Part shown: one piece after another, positions 8,250-16,384 of the stretch
Position numbering within the stretch: position 1 is the first letter of the stretch
Layout: each line of letters starts with the position of its first letter
Origin: Eubacteriaceae bacterium
GTDB lineage: Bacteria; Bacillota; Clostridia; Eubacteriales; Garciellaceae
Assembly: GCA_012838085.1 (NCBI GenBank)
Contig: DUPX01000063.1
Coordinates: forward strand, 1 to 34,739
Length of the DNA: 34,739 nt
Direction: 5' to 3'
The notes under the pieces: generated by a model
What the model was told of the DNA's origin: nothing
What the model saw: the letters and a program-made list of their open reading frames with translations, nothing else
Databases searched by the model: none
Made by a program: the position numbers and the translations under genes

Positions 8250-8250
8250 T

Positions 8251-9492
8251 TTATTCCTCCCATCTCTTAAATAATAGGGATACATTATGGCCCCCAAAAC
8301 CAAGGGAATTACTTAAGGCATAGTTTATTCTGCCCTCTATATATTTATTTTCCACTATATTTAAATCACATTCTGGATCATTAACCTTATAATTTATATT
8401 TGGAGGAATTATATTATTTTTAATGGCCAGTAGAGTAATCAAAGCCTCTATAGCCCCGCTTGCACCTAAGAGATGGCCCGTCATGGATTTAGTAGAACTC
8501 ACATAAATATCCTTATATCCTTCACCAAAAACCCTTTTTATTGCTAAGGTTTCATATTTATCATTAAGGGGAGTAGATGTGCCATGGGCATTTATATAGT
8601 CCACCTGAGATTTATCAATGTTCCCTTCTAAAATAGCATTTGCCATTGCCAGAGCTGCATATATTCCCTCACTATTGGGCTGGGTGATATGGCCTGCATC
8701 ACAGGTAGAACCATAGCCAATTATTTCACCATAGATTTTAGCATTTCTTTTCTTTGCATGATTAAGTTCCTCCAATACTAATACACCTGCCCCTTCTCCC
8801 ATAACAAAGCCGGACCTTTCCTTATCAAAGGGGATACTGGCCCTTTCCTTATTAGCTTGTTTTGATAGGGCTTTCATAGAGGAAAAGCCTCCTATCCCCA
8901 ATGGGGTAATGCTGGCTTCTGCCCCTCCAGCTAAAATAATATCGCTATAACCATCTTTAATACTCCGGAAGCCTTCACCAATAGCAGAATTTGACCCTGC
9001 ACAGGCGGTCACTGGACAGATACAAAAACCATGAAACCCAAAATAACTAGCCAGATGGGAGGCAGTAAGATTTACAATAGACATGGGAATAAAGAAGGGG
9101 GATATTCTTTCATAACCTTTATCCATCCCCTTTTCCTTTTCTCTTTCGATGGTTTCTAATCCTCCGATTCCTGAGGAAATATAAACCCCTGCCCTGTTCT
9201 TATCTATATCATCTAGGTTTATATTGCTGTCCTCTATAGACTTTATACCTGCTATTAATCCTAGAATATTTACCCTATCCATCCTATTAATGGATTTTCT
9301 ATCTAAGTATTCTAAAGGATCAAGATCTTTAACCTGGCCAGCTAGCTTTATTTGAAAGTCTTCAATATTAAAACTTTCTATTATATCAATTCCACATTTA
9401 GAGGTTTTAAGGCTTTCTAATATATCTTCTAAAGTATTGCCTATAGGGGATATGCCCCCTAATCCTGTTATCACTACCCGTCTTTTTGTCAT
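8251..9492 (-). CDS. fabF: Beta-ketoacyl-ACP synthase II FabF
   Basis: 413 aa, full length. It condenses malonyl-ACP with the growing acyl-ACP. The thiolase-fold catalytic triad is present: Cys164 in [14 protein letters not shown], the first His in [11 protein letters not shown] and the second in [13 protein letters not shown]. The product [13 protein letters not shown] is the usual KAS II N-terminus. Its ATG overlaps the fabG stop by one base (TAATG), so the two are translationally coupled. Confidence 0.95.
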   Translation of the reverse strand: MTKRRVVITGLGGISPIGNTLEDILESLKTSKCGIDIIESFNIEDFQIKLAGQVKDLDPLEYLDRKSINRMDRVNILGLIAGIKSIEDSNINLDDIDKNRAGVYISSGIGGLETIEREKEKGMDKGYERISPFFIPMSIVNLTASHLASYFGFHGFCICPVTACAGSNSAIGEGFRSIKDGYSDIILAGGAEASITPLGIGGFSSMKALSKQANKERASIPFDKERSGFVMGEGAGVLVLEELNHAKKRNAKIYGEIIGYGSTCDAGHITQPNSEGIYAALAMANAILEGNIDKSQVDYINAHGTSTPLNDKYETLAIKRVFGEGYKDIYVSSTKSMTGHLLGASGAIEALITLLAIKNNIIPPNINYKVNDPECDLNIVENKYIEGRINYALSNSLGFGGHNVSLLFKRWEE

Positions 9493-10232
9493 TATATATT
9501 CATACCTCCATCAATGGATATAACCTGGCCTGTAATATAACTGGCCTCATCAGATACTAGAAAGTTTACCAAATGCCCTATATCTTCAGCCTTTCCAAAG
9601 TATTTTACAGGTATCTCTTCTAGCAATTTTTCTCTAACCTTATCATTTAATTTATTAGTCATATCAGTTTCTATAAACCCGGGAGCAATGGCATTGACCC
9701 GAATATTTCTACTTGCCAATTCCTTAGCTAGGGATTTAGTCATTCCAATTATTCCTGCCTTACTGGCGGAATAATTTGCTTGACCTGGGTTACCTCTAAT
9801 TCCTACTATACTTGAAATATTAATTATCCTACCATATCTATTCTTTGCCATAATTCTAGCTGCTAATTTCATGGTGTAAAAGGCAGAAAATAAATTGACT
9901 TCTATTACCTCTCTAAAGTTTTTTTCCTTCATGGAGATTAACAACCCATCCCTAGTGATTCCTGCATTATTTACTAAAATATCTATCTTACCAAATTGGT
10001 CTATAGATTCTCTAAAAACAGAGTCAACATCTTCCTCCTTACTCATATCCCCTTGAAGTATTATGGATTTAATGCCATATACACTACATTGTTTTTGTGT
10101 CTCCTCTGCTCCTTTTAAGTCATTATTATAATTTATTATAATATCAATATTTGATTGGGCTAATCTAATGGCTATAGCCCTTCCTATACCTTTTGATGCC
10201 CCAGTAATTAGTGCCACCCTTCTCTTTACCAT
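9492..10232 (-). CDS. fabG: 3-oxoacyl-ACP reductase FabG
   Basis: 246 aa short-chain dehydrogenase that reduces 3-oxoacyl-ACP with NADPH. The cofactor motif is TGASKGIGRAIA, followed by NNAGITRDGLL, the catalytic Ser in ISSIVGIRG, and YSASKAG holding the Tyr and Lys. The C-terminus has the FabG-typical SYITGQVISIDGGM. AAGGAGGT precedes the ATG by about 9 nt, within the end of the fabD frame, which overlaps this gene by 68 nt. Confidence 0.95.
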   Translation of the reverse strand: MVKRRVALITGASKGIGRAIAIRLAQSNIDIIINYNNDLKGAEETQKQCSVYGIKSIILQGDMSKEEDVDSVFRESIDQFGKIDILVNNAGITRDGLLISMKEKNFREVIEVNLFSAFYTMKLAARIMAKNRYGRIINISSIVGIRGNPGQANYSASKAGIIGMTKSLAKELASRNIRVNAIAPGFIETDMTNKLNDKVREKLLEEIPVKYFGKAEDIGHLVNFLVSDEASYITGQVISIDGGMNI

Positions 10233-11153
10233 CTAAGGCCACCTCCTTTACCAACTTCTTAATGGATTCCACATTATTTATAGATAAAACTCTTTCATCC
10301 TTAGCCATTCTCTTCACTAGCCCTTTAATGGTGTTTTTATGGCCAATTTCTATTATTAAGTCCACATCTTGGGCCAACAACCTTTCCAAACAATTCTTAA
10401 ATAAAACTGGGTTGGACACCTGTTTTGCCATAATATCCTTTATATCTCCATCACTATCAAAGTCACCCTTTAGATTGTATATTATTGGGATTTTGGGGGT
10501 CCTAAATTCCATATATTAAAAAACTTCTTTAGTTTAACCGAAACATCTCCCATATAGGAAGTATGAAAAGGTCCACTTGTGTTTAACTCCTTCACCTTAA
10601 AGCCATCATTTTTTAAATGTTTATTTACCTTATTAACTAAATCCTTATCACCTGAAATTACAATTTGACCTTTGGTGTTAATATTAGACACCTGGACAAA
10701 GTCAGTTTTATTAGAATAACTTTTACATATATTCTTTATTCCTACAAGGTCATCACTAAATACTGCTAACATTTTTGAATCTAATCTCTTGGAAACTTGA
10801 GCCATTTCCCTACTTCTATACTCAATCACCTTAAGTAATTCATCTTCATTTAAAACTCCAGAAGCATATAAGGCGGAGTATTCCCCTAAACTAAGGCCTA
10901 AAACTATGTCTGGCTTAATTCCATAGGATGCTAAAACCTTAGTTATGGCTATTTGGAAAACTAACATTAGAGGTTGAGTATATTCTGTTTGAGAGATGGT
11001 TTTTAAATCACCTTGAAAGGAGAGTTTTTTTAATGGAAAGTCTGCCTCTAAGGATTTATAATAATCTCTTATAAAGGGATATTCAGCATATAAATCCTGA
11101 CCCATCCCCTCCACTTGACTGCCTTGTCCTCCATATATATAAGCTATTTTCAT
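10165..11153 (-). pseudogene. fabD: Malonyl-CoA:ACP transacylase FabD, split by a frameshift
   Basis: FabD moves malonyl from CoA to ACP. The first frame (11153-10482) carries YGGQGSQVEGMG, Ser88 in GLSLGEYSAL and His197 in GPFHTSYM. It then runs off near 10517 into a non-homologous tail ending GPPKSQ. The second frame (from 10512) continues with FRTPKIPIIYNLKGDF, NPVLFKNCLERLL and EIGHKNTIKGL. Adding one A after TTTTTT near 10521 would join them as KKFFKYMEFRTPKIP. The second ATG has no clear ribosome site. The C-terminus runs 68 nt into fabG, longer than FabD usually is. Both active-site residues are intact, so this may be a recent lesion or a sequence error. Confidence 0.85.
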
Positions 11154-12208
11154 TTTTCACTATACTCCTTGATTATTTCTTTGATTATACTTTTTACAGT
11201 GACTATTTCTGTTATTTTATCTAATTTTGAACCTGCAAAAATTAAGCCATTATCTATATTTCCTTTTACTGAATTGATAAGAGCATCTGATATGCAAAAT
11301 GGGGTATTTTTCGGATCGCATGTTCGCAAACAATTGATACATCTATTTGATGGTATTCTTGATTTTTTTATTTTTTCTAATAAATTATTTCTTATTATTC
11401 TACCTGGCAACCCTGCAGGACTATCTATTATGGTTAAATCTTTTTCTTTTGAAGCAATAATAAATTCTTTGTATTTTATATCTGCATCACATTCATAAGT
11501 ACCTATAAATCTAGTACCTATTTGTATTCCTGTGGCTCCTAATTCTCTATATTTTTTCAAATCATATCCATCATAGACTGATCCTGCTACAAATAAGGGG
11601 ATATCTTTTCCCTCTTGGTTTTTTATAGCCTTCAAGTATTTTAAAATCTCTCTAGTCAATTTTTCTAGGCTTTTGCCCTTTTCTATTTCTTCCTTTTTAA
11701 AACCTAGGTGGCCTCCAGCCCCACTGCCTTCTAATACCACAAAGTCAGGAAGTCTATTATATTTTTTAAGCCAAACCTTATTAATTAGTTTTAAGGCTTT
11801 TAAACTGGATACTATTGGGGATATTAATATCTCCTCATCTTCTACAAGTTTAGGAAGGTTCAAAGGAAGGCCTGCACCGGATATTATATAGTCAACTTTT
11901 TCTTTGACTGCTTCTTTAACCAATTCCTCATATTGATTGGCAGCAACCATTATATTTACTCCGATTAAGCCTTTGCCCTTAGCAATTTTTCTGCCTAATG
12001 CAAATTCTGTTTTAAATCCCCGGATATTGGCTTCTAGAGCATTAGTATAAAAATCATCTTCCCTATACCCGATATTTACCATTGATATGGTTCCCATGGC
12101 ACCTTCCCTAGCTACTGCTCCGCTAAGTATGCCTAAAGAGATACCTACTCCCATTCCACCTTGAATTATGGGATATTCAGCGGTCTTATTCTTAATATTT
12201 AATTTCAT
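11150..12208 (-). CDS. NMO/FabK-like flavoprotein with four-Cys motif
   Basis: 352 aa TIM-barrel flavoprotein of the nitronate monooxygenase/FabK superfamily. YPIIQGGMGVGIS and GSGAGGHLG (about 162-169) are the usual flavin-site segments, with AGSVYDGYDL and GATGIQIGTRF near the phosphate site. It differs from FabK by a C-terminal cluster, Cys290, Cys293, Cys297 and Cys305, in CINCLRTCDPKNTPFC, which could hold an Fe-S cluster or metal. It overlaps the fabK 3' end by 17 nt and shares ATGA with fabD. The reaction is unknown: a second enoyl-ACP reductase or an accessory oxidoreductase are both possible. Similar proteins occur in other clostridia, from memory. Confidence 0.8.
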   Translation of the reverse strand: MKLNIKNKTAEYPIIQGGMGVGISLGILSGAVAREGAMGTISMVNIGYREDDFYTNALEANIRGFKTEFALGRKIAKGKGLIGVNIMVAANQYEELVKEAVKEKVDYIISGAGLPLNLPKLVEDEEILISPIVSSLKALKLINKVWLKKYNRLPDFVVLEGSGAGGHLGFKKEEIEKGKSLEKLTREILKYLKAIKNQEGKDIPLFVAGSVYDGYDLKKYRELGATGIQIGTRFIGTYECDADIKYKEFIIASKEKDLTIIDSPAGLPGRIIRNNLLEKIKKSRIPSNRCINCLRTCDPKNTPFCISDALINSVKGNIDNGLIFAGSKLDKITEIVTVKSIIKEIIKEYSEK

Positions 12209-13130
12209 TATAAATTTTCCCCAATTCTTCTTGATATTCCTCCATTAGGTTTTCTAGGATTTCTTCCACAGGCCTTATTTCCTCAATTTGACTTAATGTT
12301 AATCCAGCCATAAATGAGCCCTTTTCTAAATCCCCTGATTCCACTGCTGCCTTTAGGGCACCTAGTGTGTATTTTTCCAATTCCATTTTGTCCAATCCCT
12401 GTTTTTCCAATCTTAAATAATTTACTGCCATATTATTTTTTATTAATCTTAAGGGAAGACCATTTATTCTCCCAATTACCGTTACATTATTATATTTAGA
12501 CTTTAACAAAAGATTTTTGTATTCTTGATGGATAGGACATTCTACTGATGATAAAAACAATGTACCTATTTGAACTCCTATAGCTCCTAATATTTTAGCT
12601 GCTAAAATCTGCTTACCTGAAGCTATTCCCCCTGCAGCTATTATGGGGATGTTAACTCTATCTGCTGTTTGGGGAATTATGGTCATAGAAGTCATTTCAC
12701 CTATATGTCCCCCTGCTTCACAGCCCTCTACAATAACTCCATCTGCTCCACTTCTTTCCATCTTTACTGCCAATGTTGGGTTAGGCACTACGGGAAATAC
12801 CTTTATCCCTGCAACTTGCCATTTTTCAATATATTTACTGGGATTTCCTGCCCCTGTAGTGACAACAGGCACCCTTTCTTCTACAATTATTTCTGCTAAT
12901 TCATCTACATAATAATTTAATAGCATTAGATTTACACCAAAGGGTTTTTTAGTGAGAGATTTACATATATTAATTTCCTGTCTTAATTGGGCCCCAGTCA
13001 TATTACCAGATCCTATCACTCCCAATGCACCAGCTTCTGACACCTTGGCTGCGAATTTTCCATCAGCTATATGGGCCATGCCCCCTTGAATAATGGGATA
13101 TTTTATTCCTAAGATTTTTTCTAGATTCAT
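12192..13130 (-). CDS. fabK: Enoyl-ACP reductase II FabK
   Basis: 312 aa FMN enzyme that completes each elongation cycle by reducing enoyl-ACP. It shows YPIIQGGMAHIADG, KPFGVNLML, VEGCEAGGHIG and AAGGIASGKQ, then GAIGVQIGTLFLSS, all typical of FabK. The frame is open to an ATG at 13145, but AGGTG lies just before ATG 13130, so that start is preferred. It lies directly after fabH, the usual place for fabK in clostridia. No FabI is seen in this window. Confidence 0.9.
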   Translation of the reverse strand: MNLEKILGIKYPIIQGGMAHIADGKFAAKVSEAGALGVIGSGNMTGAQLRQEINICKSLTKKPFGVNLMLLNYYVDELAEIIVEERVPVVTTGAGNPSKYIEKWQVAGIKVFPVVPNPTLAVKMERSGADGVIVEGCEAGGHIGEMTSMTIIPQTADRVNIPIIAAGGIASGKQILAAKILGAIGVQIGTLFLSSVECPIHQEYKNLLLKSKYNNVTVIGRINGLPLRLIKNNMAVNYLRLEKQGLDKMELEKYTLGALKAAVESGDLEKGSFMAGLTLSQIEEIRPVEEILENLMEEYQEELGKIYNEIKY

Positions 13131-13138
13131 TTTTACAC

Positions 13139-14053
13139 CTACCATTCTAAATATGCTAAAGCCCAGGTCAATCCTGCACCAAAGGCGAAGAATAGTATTT
13201 TATCTCCATGCTTTAATCTACTCTCTCTATTAATTTCATCTAACAGTATAGGAATACTGGCTGAAGAAGTATTTCCCACCCTTTCTATATTGGATGGAAA
13301 TTTATCCATAGATATATTTAGGTTTTTTGCCAAAGTTTCTAAAATCCTTATATTGGCCTGATGGGATATGAAATAATTTATATCTTCTTTCTTTATATTG
13401 TTTATTTTTAGAAAGTTATCAATGGATTTACCTATGGTAGTTACAGCAAACTTATAAACTTCCCTACCTTCCATATGTAAGCCTTTAGTAGGATGGTCAT
13501 AGCTTAAAACCCTTTTATTCCTCTTAGTTCCAGAGCTGAATATACTATTTTTTTTAGAATATTCTAATAGGACTGCCCCTGCTCCATCACCAAAAAGTAC
13601 TGCCGTATTTCTATCAGAAAAGTCTAATATTTGGGAAAGGACTTCTGCACCTATTAGCAAGGCACATTCTCCTTCCTTAATTATACCCTCTACCAGCTTA
13701 AGACCTGCTACAAATCCGCTGCAGCCCATATTGATATCTAATGAGTAAGTCTCTTTACTAAAGCCAAATCTCTCCTGTACTTGACTGGCTAAATTAGGGA
13801 TAGCAAAAGATGTTGTACAGGTTACAACTACTATTGTTTTGACTCTTCTGATTTCCTCCTGGGAAAGGTTTAAATTCACTATTGTTTTTTCAATTAGATC
13901 AAATATTCCACTGTCCTCTACAAAATGTCTTTGTTTTATACCTGTTCTTGAACTTATCCAATCATCGGATGTATCCAAAAAGGTTTCAAAATAAAAATTA
14001 TCCACAACTTTTTTCGGCAGATAACTTGCGGTTTTTTTTATCCTAATACCCAT
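13139..14053 (-). CDS. fabH: Beta-ketoacyl-ACP synthase III FabH
   Basis: 304 aa, slightly short for FabH. It starts fatty acid synthesis by joining acyl-CoA to malonyl-ACP. Catalytic residues are Cys111 in DINMGCSGF, His231 in ISHQANIRI and Asn261 in VGNTSSAS. Near the N-terminus DDWISSRTGIKQRHF is the CoA/acyl-site segment. The ATG follows the acpP stop with no gap (TAAATG). The 3' end is close to fabK. The primer preference, straight or branched, cannot be read from this. Confidence 0.93.
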   Translation of the reverse strand: MGIRIKKTASYLPKKVVDNFYFETFLDTSDDWISSRTGIKQRHFVEDSGIFDLIEKTIVNLNLSQEEIRRVKTIVVVTCTTSFAIPNLASQVQERFGFSKETYSLDINMGCSGFVAGLKLVEGIIKEGECALLIGAEVLSQILDFSDRNTAVLFGDGAGAVLLEYSKKNSIFSSGTKRNKRVLSYDHPTKGLHMEGREVYKFAVTTIGKSIDNFLKINNIKKEDINYFISHQANIRILETLAKNLNISMDKFPSNIERVGNTSSASIPILLDEINRESRLKHGDKILFFAFGAGLTWALAYLEW

Positions 14054-14290
14054 TTAATTATCCGAGGATTCCTTTATATAATTAACTATCTCTCCAACAT
14101 TTTGTAGATTTTCTGCTTCTTCATCTTCTATGGTTAAGCCGAATTCTTCTTCTAGAGCCATAATTAACTCTACAATATCTAGGGAATCTGCTTCCAAATC
14201 TTCTATCTAATTACTTTCTAAATTTATTTCCTCTTCTGAACATCCTAAATTATTAACTAAAACTTTTTTTACTCTTTCAAAAATATCCAT
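14054..14290 (-). pseudogene. acpP: Acyl carrier protein with in-frame amber codon
   Basis: Read through, the frame is 78 residues, the normal ACP length. It starts MDIFERVKKVLVNN, contains [20 protein letters not shown] with the phosphopantetheine Ser36, and ends near [12 protein letters not shown]. Codon 28 is TAG (14207-14209), just before that motif, at a position that is often variable or aromatic in ACPs, so a Leu (TTG), Gln or Tyr codon is one base away. AAAGGAGA precedes the ATG, promoter and operator are intact, and fabH follows directly. It is either a nonsense mutation, a sequence error or readthrough. Many genes in this window end with TAG, which argues against TAG reassignment. 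Confidence 0.85.
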
Positions 14291-14320
14291 CTTAATCACA
14301 TCTCCTTTTTAGTTCAATAT

Positions 14321-14346
14321 ATTTAGTTAAAATAATTTAACTAAAT
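14321..14346 (-). promoter_or_regulatory. Likely MarR (FabT-type) operator
   Basis: ATTTAGTTAAA (14321-14331) and TTTAACTAAAT (14336-14346) form a perfect 11-bp inverted repeat with a 4-nt spacer. It lies just downstream of the -10 box and covers the expected transcription start. Its place suits repression by the MarR protein encoded at the end of the operon. That pairing is inferred. Confidence 0.7.
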
Positions 14347-14353
14347 TAGAAAC

Positions 14354-14382
14354 ATTATACCCAGGAGAATTTCTAATGTCAA
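14354..14382 (-). promoter_or_regulatory. Sigma-A promoter of the fab operon
   Basis: On the minus strand TTGACA (14377-14382) and TATAAT (14354-14359) are separated by exactly 17 nt, a full consensus promoter. It lies about 64 nt upstream of the acpP ATG, with the inverted repeat in between. Confidence 0.9.
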
Positions 14383-14779
14383 TAATTTTTATAAAAATTT
14401 TCAGACTCTACTGGTTCTTCCCTCTATTTTTTAAAATCATTCTATTTTATCTATTATTGGAGTATTCCACCTAAAAAAATTCCAAGGTCACTAAATACTT
14501 AAGGAAAATAAATTAAATTACCATAAAGTTATATAAATTAATAGGGATTTTGGCCACCCTTGTAGAAATATAAGACAAGAAAGGTCTAGATAATGAAATT
14601 ATCAGTTTAAAGTTATACCAGCAGTGGAAAGCAAATAGACTTTTAGGCCAAAAGACCAGGAAAGAGGATTAGAAGAACTGAAAAAGTAATGGACAAAGAC
14701 ATAATGGAAATCATACAAAGAAGGTGACAACCTAAAAGATTTACAATATACTACAAATAGTAAATCGGAGGGGATATTT
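14383..14779. other. Gene-poor stretch with a possible coding remnant
   Basis: There is no intact gene here. Around 14570-14730, plus-strand frames carry a protein-like piece (DKKGLDNEIISLKLYQQWK, then RLLGQKTRKED) and, after a shift, VMDKDIMEIIQRR before a TGA. This looks like an eroded helical gene that I cannot name. The rest is AT-rich with no clear signal. Confidence 0.25.
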
Positions 14780-14968
14780 ATGAGAAATTGTCATAGATGT
14801 AATATTGAAATGGTTGAAGGATTTGATATAAAAGTTGAAGGAGGGGCATATGGTATTAAAATCTCCGATGGCACAGGCATATTTGCTAAAAGAATTGAAA
14901 AGCCTAAAGTTGCAATTTGCCCTAAATGTGGGGAAATATCTTTATATATTGAGAATATTAATCTTTGA
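14780..14968 (+). CDS. Small zinc-ribbon protein
   Basis: 62 aa. Two Cys pairs, CHRC at the N-terminus and CPKC at residues around 50, would bind one zinc in a zinc-ribbon. Between them is a Gly-rich beta segment (GFDIKVEGGAYGIKI). Proteins like this are common in Firmicutes and are often called nucleic-acid-binding without evidence. GGAGGGG precedes the ATG. It is followed after about 57 nt by yjbQ on the same strand, possibly co-transcribed. Confidence 0.8.
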   Translation: MRNCHRCNIEMVEGFDIKVEGGAYGIKISDGTGIFAKRIEKPKVAICPKCGEISLYIENINL

Positions 14969-15025
14969 TAGCAAGAAGTTTAGTTGGAAACAGGGTAATC
15001 AATATTATAAAAAGGAGGGGAAAAA

Positions 15026-15442
15026 GTGAAATCCTATAGAAAGGTGTTGACATTTCAAACAAAAAACAGAAGGGAGCTTATCAATATTACCCCCAAAATA
15101 AGGGAATGTCTTAGGGAAAGTGGTATTAAGGAGGGTCTGCTTTTATGCAATCCTATGCATATAACATCTAGTGTCTTTATAAATGATGATGAAGCTGGTT
15201 TACATAGGGATTTTGAAATATTCTTAGAAAAGCTGGCCCCAGAAAAACCTTATGATCAATATTATCATAATGGTTTTGAGGATAATGCAGATGCCCATCT
15301 AAAAAGAACTATTATGGGCAGGGAAGTGGTGGTAGCTATCACTGAGGGAGAGTTGGATTTTGGCACCTGGGAGCAGATATTCTATGGTGAATTTGACGGG
15401 AAAAGGCCAAAAAGGGTCTTAGTAAAAATTATTGGTCAATAG
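15026..15442 (+). CDS. YjbQ/UPF0047 family protein
   Basis: 138 aa. The UPF0047 signature is complete: [20 protein letters not shown], then [19 protein letters not shown], then [20 protein letters not shown]. Conserved His/Asp/Glu residues suggest a metal or phosphate site. E. coli YjbQ has thiamine-phosphate synthase activity in vitro, and members are often named secondary thiamine-phosphate synthase. The start is GTG with GGAGGGG upstream. A dead copy of its 3' third lies at 6693-6880. Confidence 0.9.
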   Translation: MKSYRKVLTFQTKNRRELINITPKIRECLRESGIKEGLLLCNPMHITSSVFINDDEAGLHRDFEIFLEKLAPEKPYDQYYHNGFEDNADAHLKRTIMGREVVVAITEGELDFGTWEQIFYGEFDGKRPKRVLVKIIGQ

Positions 15443-15500
15443 AAGGGGGGACAGTAGTTATTGGCTTTATAAAGATAATAAGTAACATGTTTATGTGGTT

Positions 15501-16031
15501 TTATTTCTGGGTTAAAAAAATATATAACACAGCTGTAAGAATTAAACCAATAACAAGAACAATGGCAAGTATTTTATTGCTCCTTTCTTGTTTTGCCCTT
15601 TCCTTCATTGTTTTACTATATTGGATTTGGTTTTCTAAGGCCTTTATATCATTAGAATAACAATCTTTCATTTCTTGGTCCAAACAGAGGGGCTCCCCCA
15701 ATCTTATTATTTCAAGGGCCTTATGGGGGTCTTGATATTTATTTAAAAATGCTATTGCTAGTGCTCTTATCAGGGAAAAAATCCATTGACAAGCTAATTT
15801 ATAGTTCTTATTATCCTGGGATATTTTTGATTTTAGGTCACTAAATTCTACTAAGATTTCTTCTTTAAGTATTTTGTAATAGTTATTTATAGTGCTTCTT
15901 GCCATATAGAAATTTAATCGGGAACGAAGCTTTTTATCAATATCTCCGATCATATCTTTACATCTTTGGATTATTTTATCCAGAGAGGCCTCTGGGTGTT
16001 CTAATAGATTAACGCTGGAATGTTTTGTCAT
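15501..16031 (-). CDS. Tail-anchored membrane protein of unknown function
   Basis: 176 aa. The first 140 residues are charged and helical (LDKIIQRCKDMIGDIDKKLR, later ALEIIRLGEPLCLDQEMKDC), with a repeat-like TPR/helical-hairpin look. The last 25 residues are a single hydrophobic span (ILAIVLVIGLILTAVLYIF) followed by LTQK, so the protein is probably anchored by its C-terminus with the bulk in the cytosol. The frame opens at an ATG inside GGAGG, so the next ATG (16031) is used. I recognise no family. Confidence 0.7.
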   Translation of the reverse strand: MTKHSSVNLLEHPEASLDKIIQRCKDMIGDIDKKLRSRLNFYMARSTINNYYKILKEEILVEFSDLKSKISQDNKNYKLACQWIFSLIRALAIAFLNKYQDPHKALEIIRLGEPLCLDQEMKDCYSNDIKALENQIQYSKTMKERAKQERSNKILAIVLVIGLILTAVLYIFLTQK

Positions 16032-16109
16032 ATTTTCCTCCATTTAATGCTTTTAGTTTATAATATTTAATAAATTTTCCTTAATATTGAATCAGTGGCA
16101 GGTATAGTT

Positions 16110-16235
16110 ATTTTATTTCATAATATCATAATGGAATAATTAAATACAAGCTCCCCACTTTTATGGTAAAGGTAAATTCACTAACTCAGCCTATTTCATT
16201 ATCTTTTTTTCAATAGCTCTTTCAAATATATTTTT
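16110..16235 (-). pseudogene. Decayed 3' copy of fabZ
   Basis: This matches the fabZ 3' end and the bases after it (7779-7880). TATTTCATAATATCA, AATGGAATAAT and CAAGCT are shared, followed by TTTATGG(C/T)AAA(A/G)GTAA and CAATAGCT. Read on the minus strand, fragments FERAIEKK, AEL and FTIK parallel [16 protein letters not shown] of FabZ, with shifts and a stop. The rest of fabZ is missing. The outer border near 16235 is approximate. Confidence 0.7.
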
Positions 16236-16384
16236 CTTATAGTCTATTTTTATCAATAATTTAAGGTTTCAATAATACATCTTTCTTCCATCACTTTATT
16301 CTTTTAGTGTTATAATAAAATCAATTGTAATTCTTATAACCTTCCATCATTGTTAAAAATAAAAGGATAATAAGGGGGAAGAAG

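Noticed and set aside
10482-10525. Programmed -1 frameshift at the fabD T6 run
   Set aside because: The -1 frame meets a TAA directly after the T run, before the FabD continuation, so slippage there would not give full FabD.
11115-12912. Plus-strand ORFs inside fabK and the NMO-like gene
   Set aside because: They are shadows of conserved flavoprotein genes, low-complexity and Pro/Ser-rich.
8251-14053. TAG as a sense codon genome-wide because of the acpP amber
   Set aside because: Several ordinary genes here end in TAG, for example the genes at 3088, 7279 and 17174-upstream DUF1648, and the other fab genes show no internal TAG.
14835-15029. 64-aa ORF overlapping the zinc-ribbon gene
   Set aside because: The other frame has the CxxC pairs and the better ribosome site.
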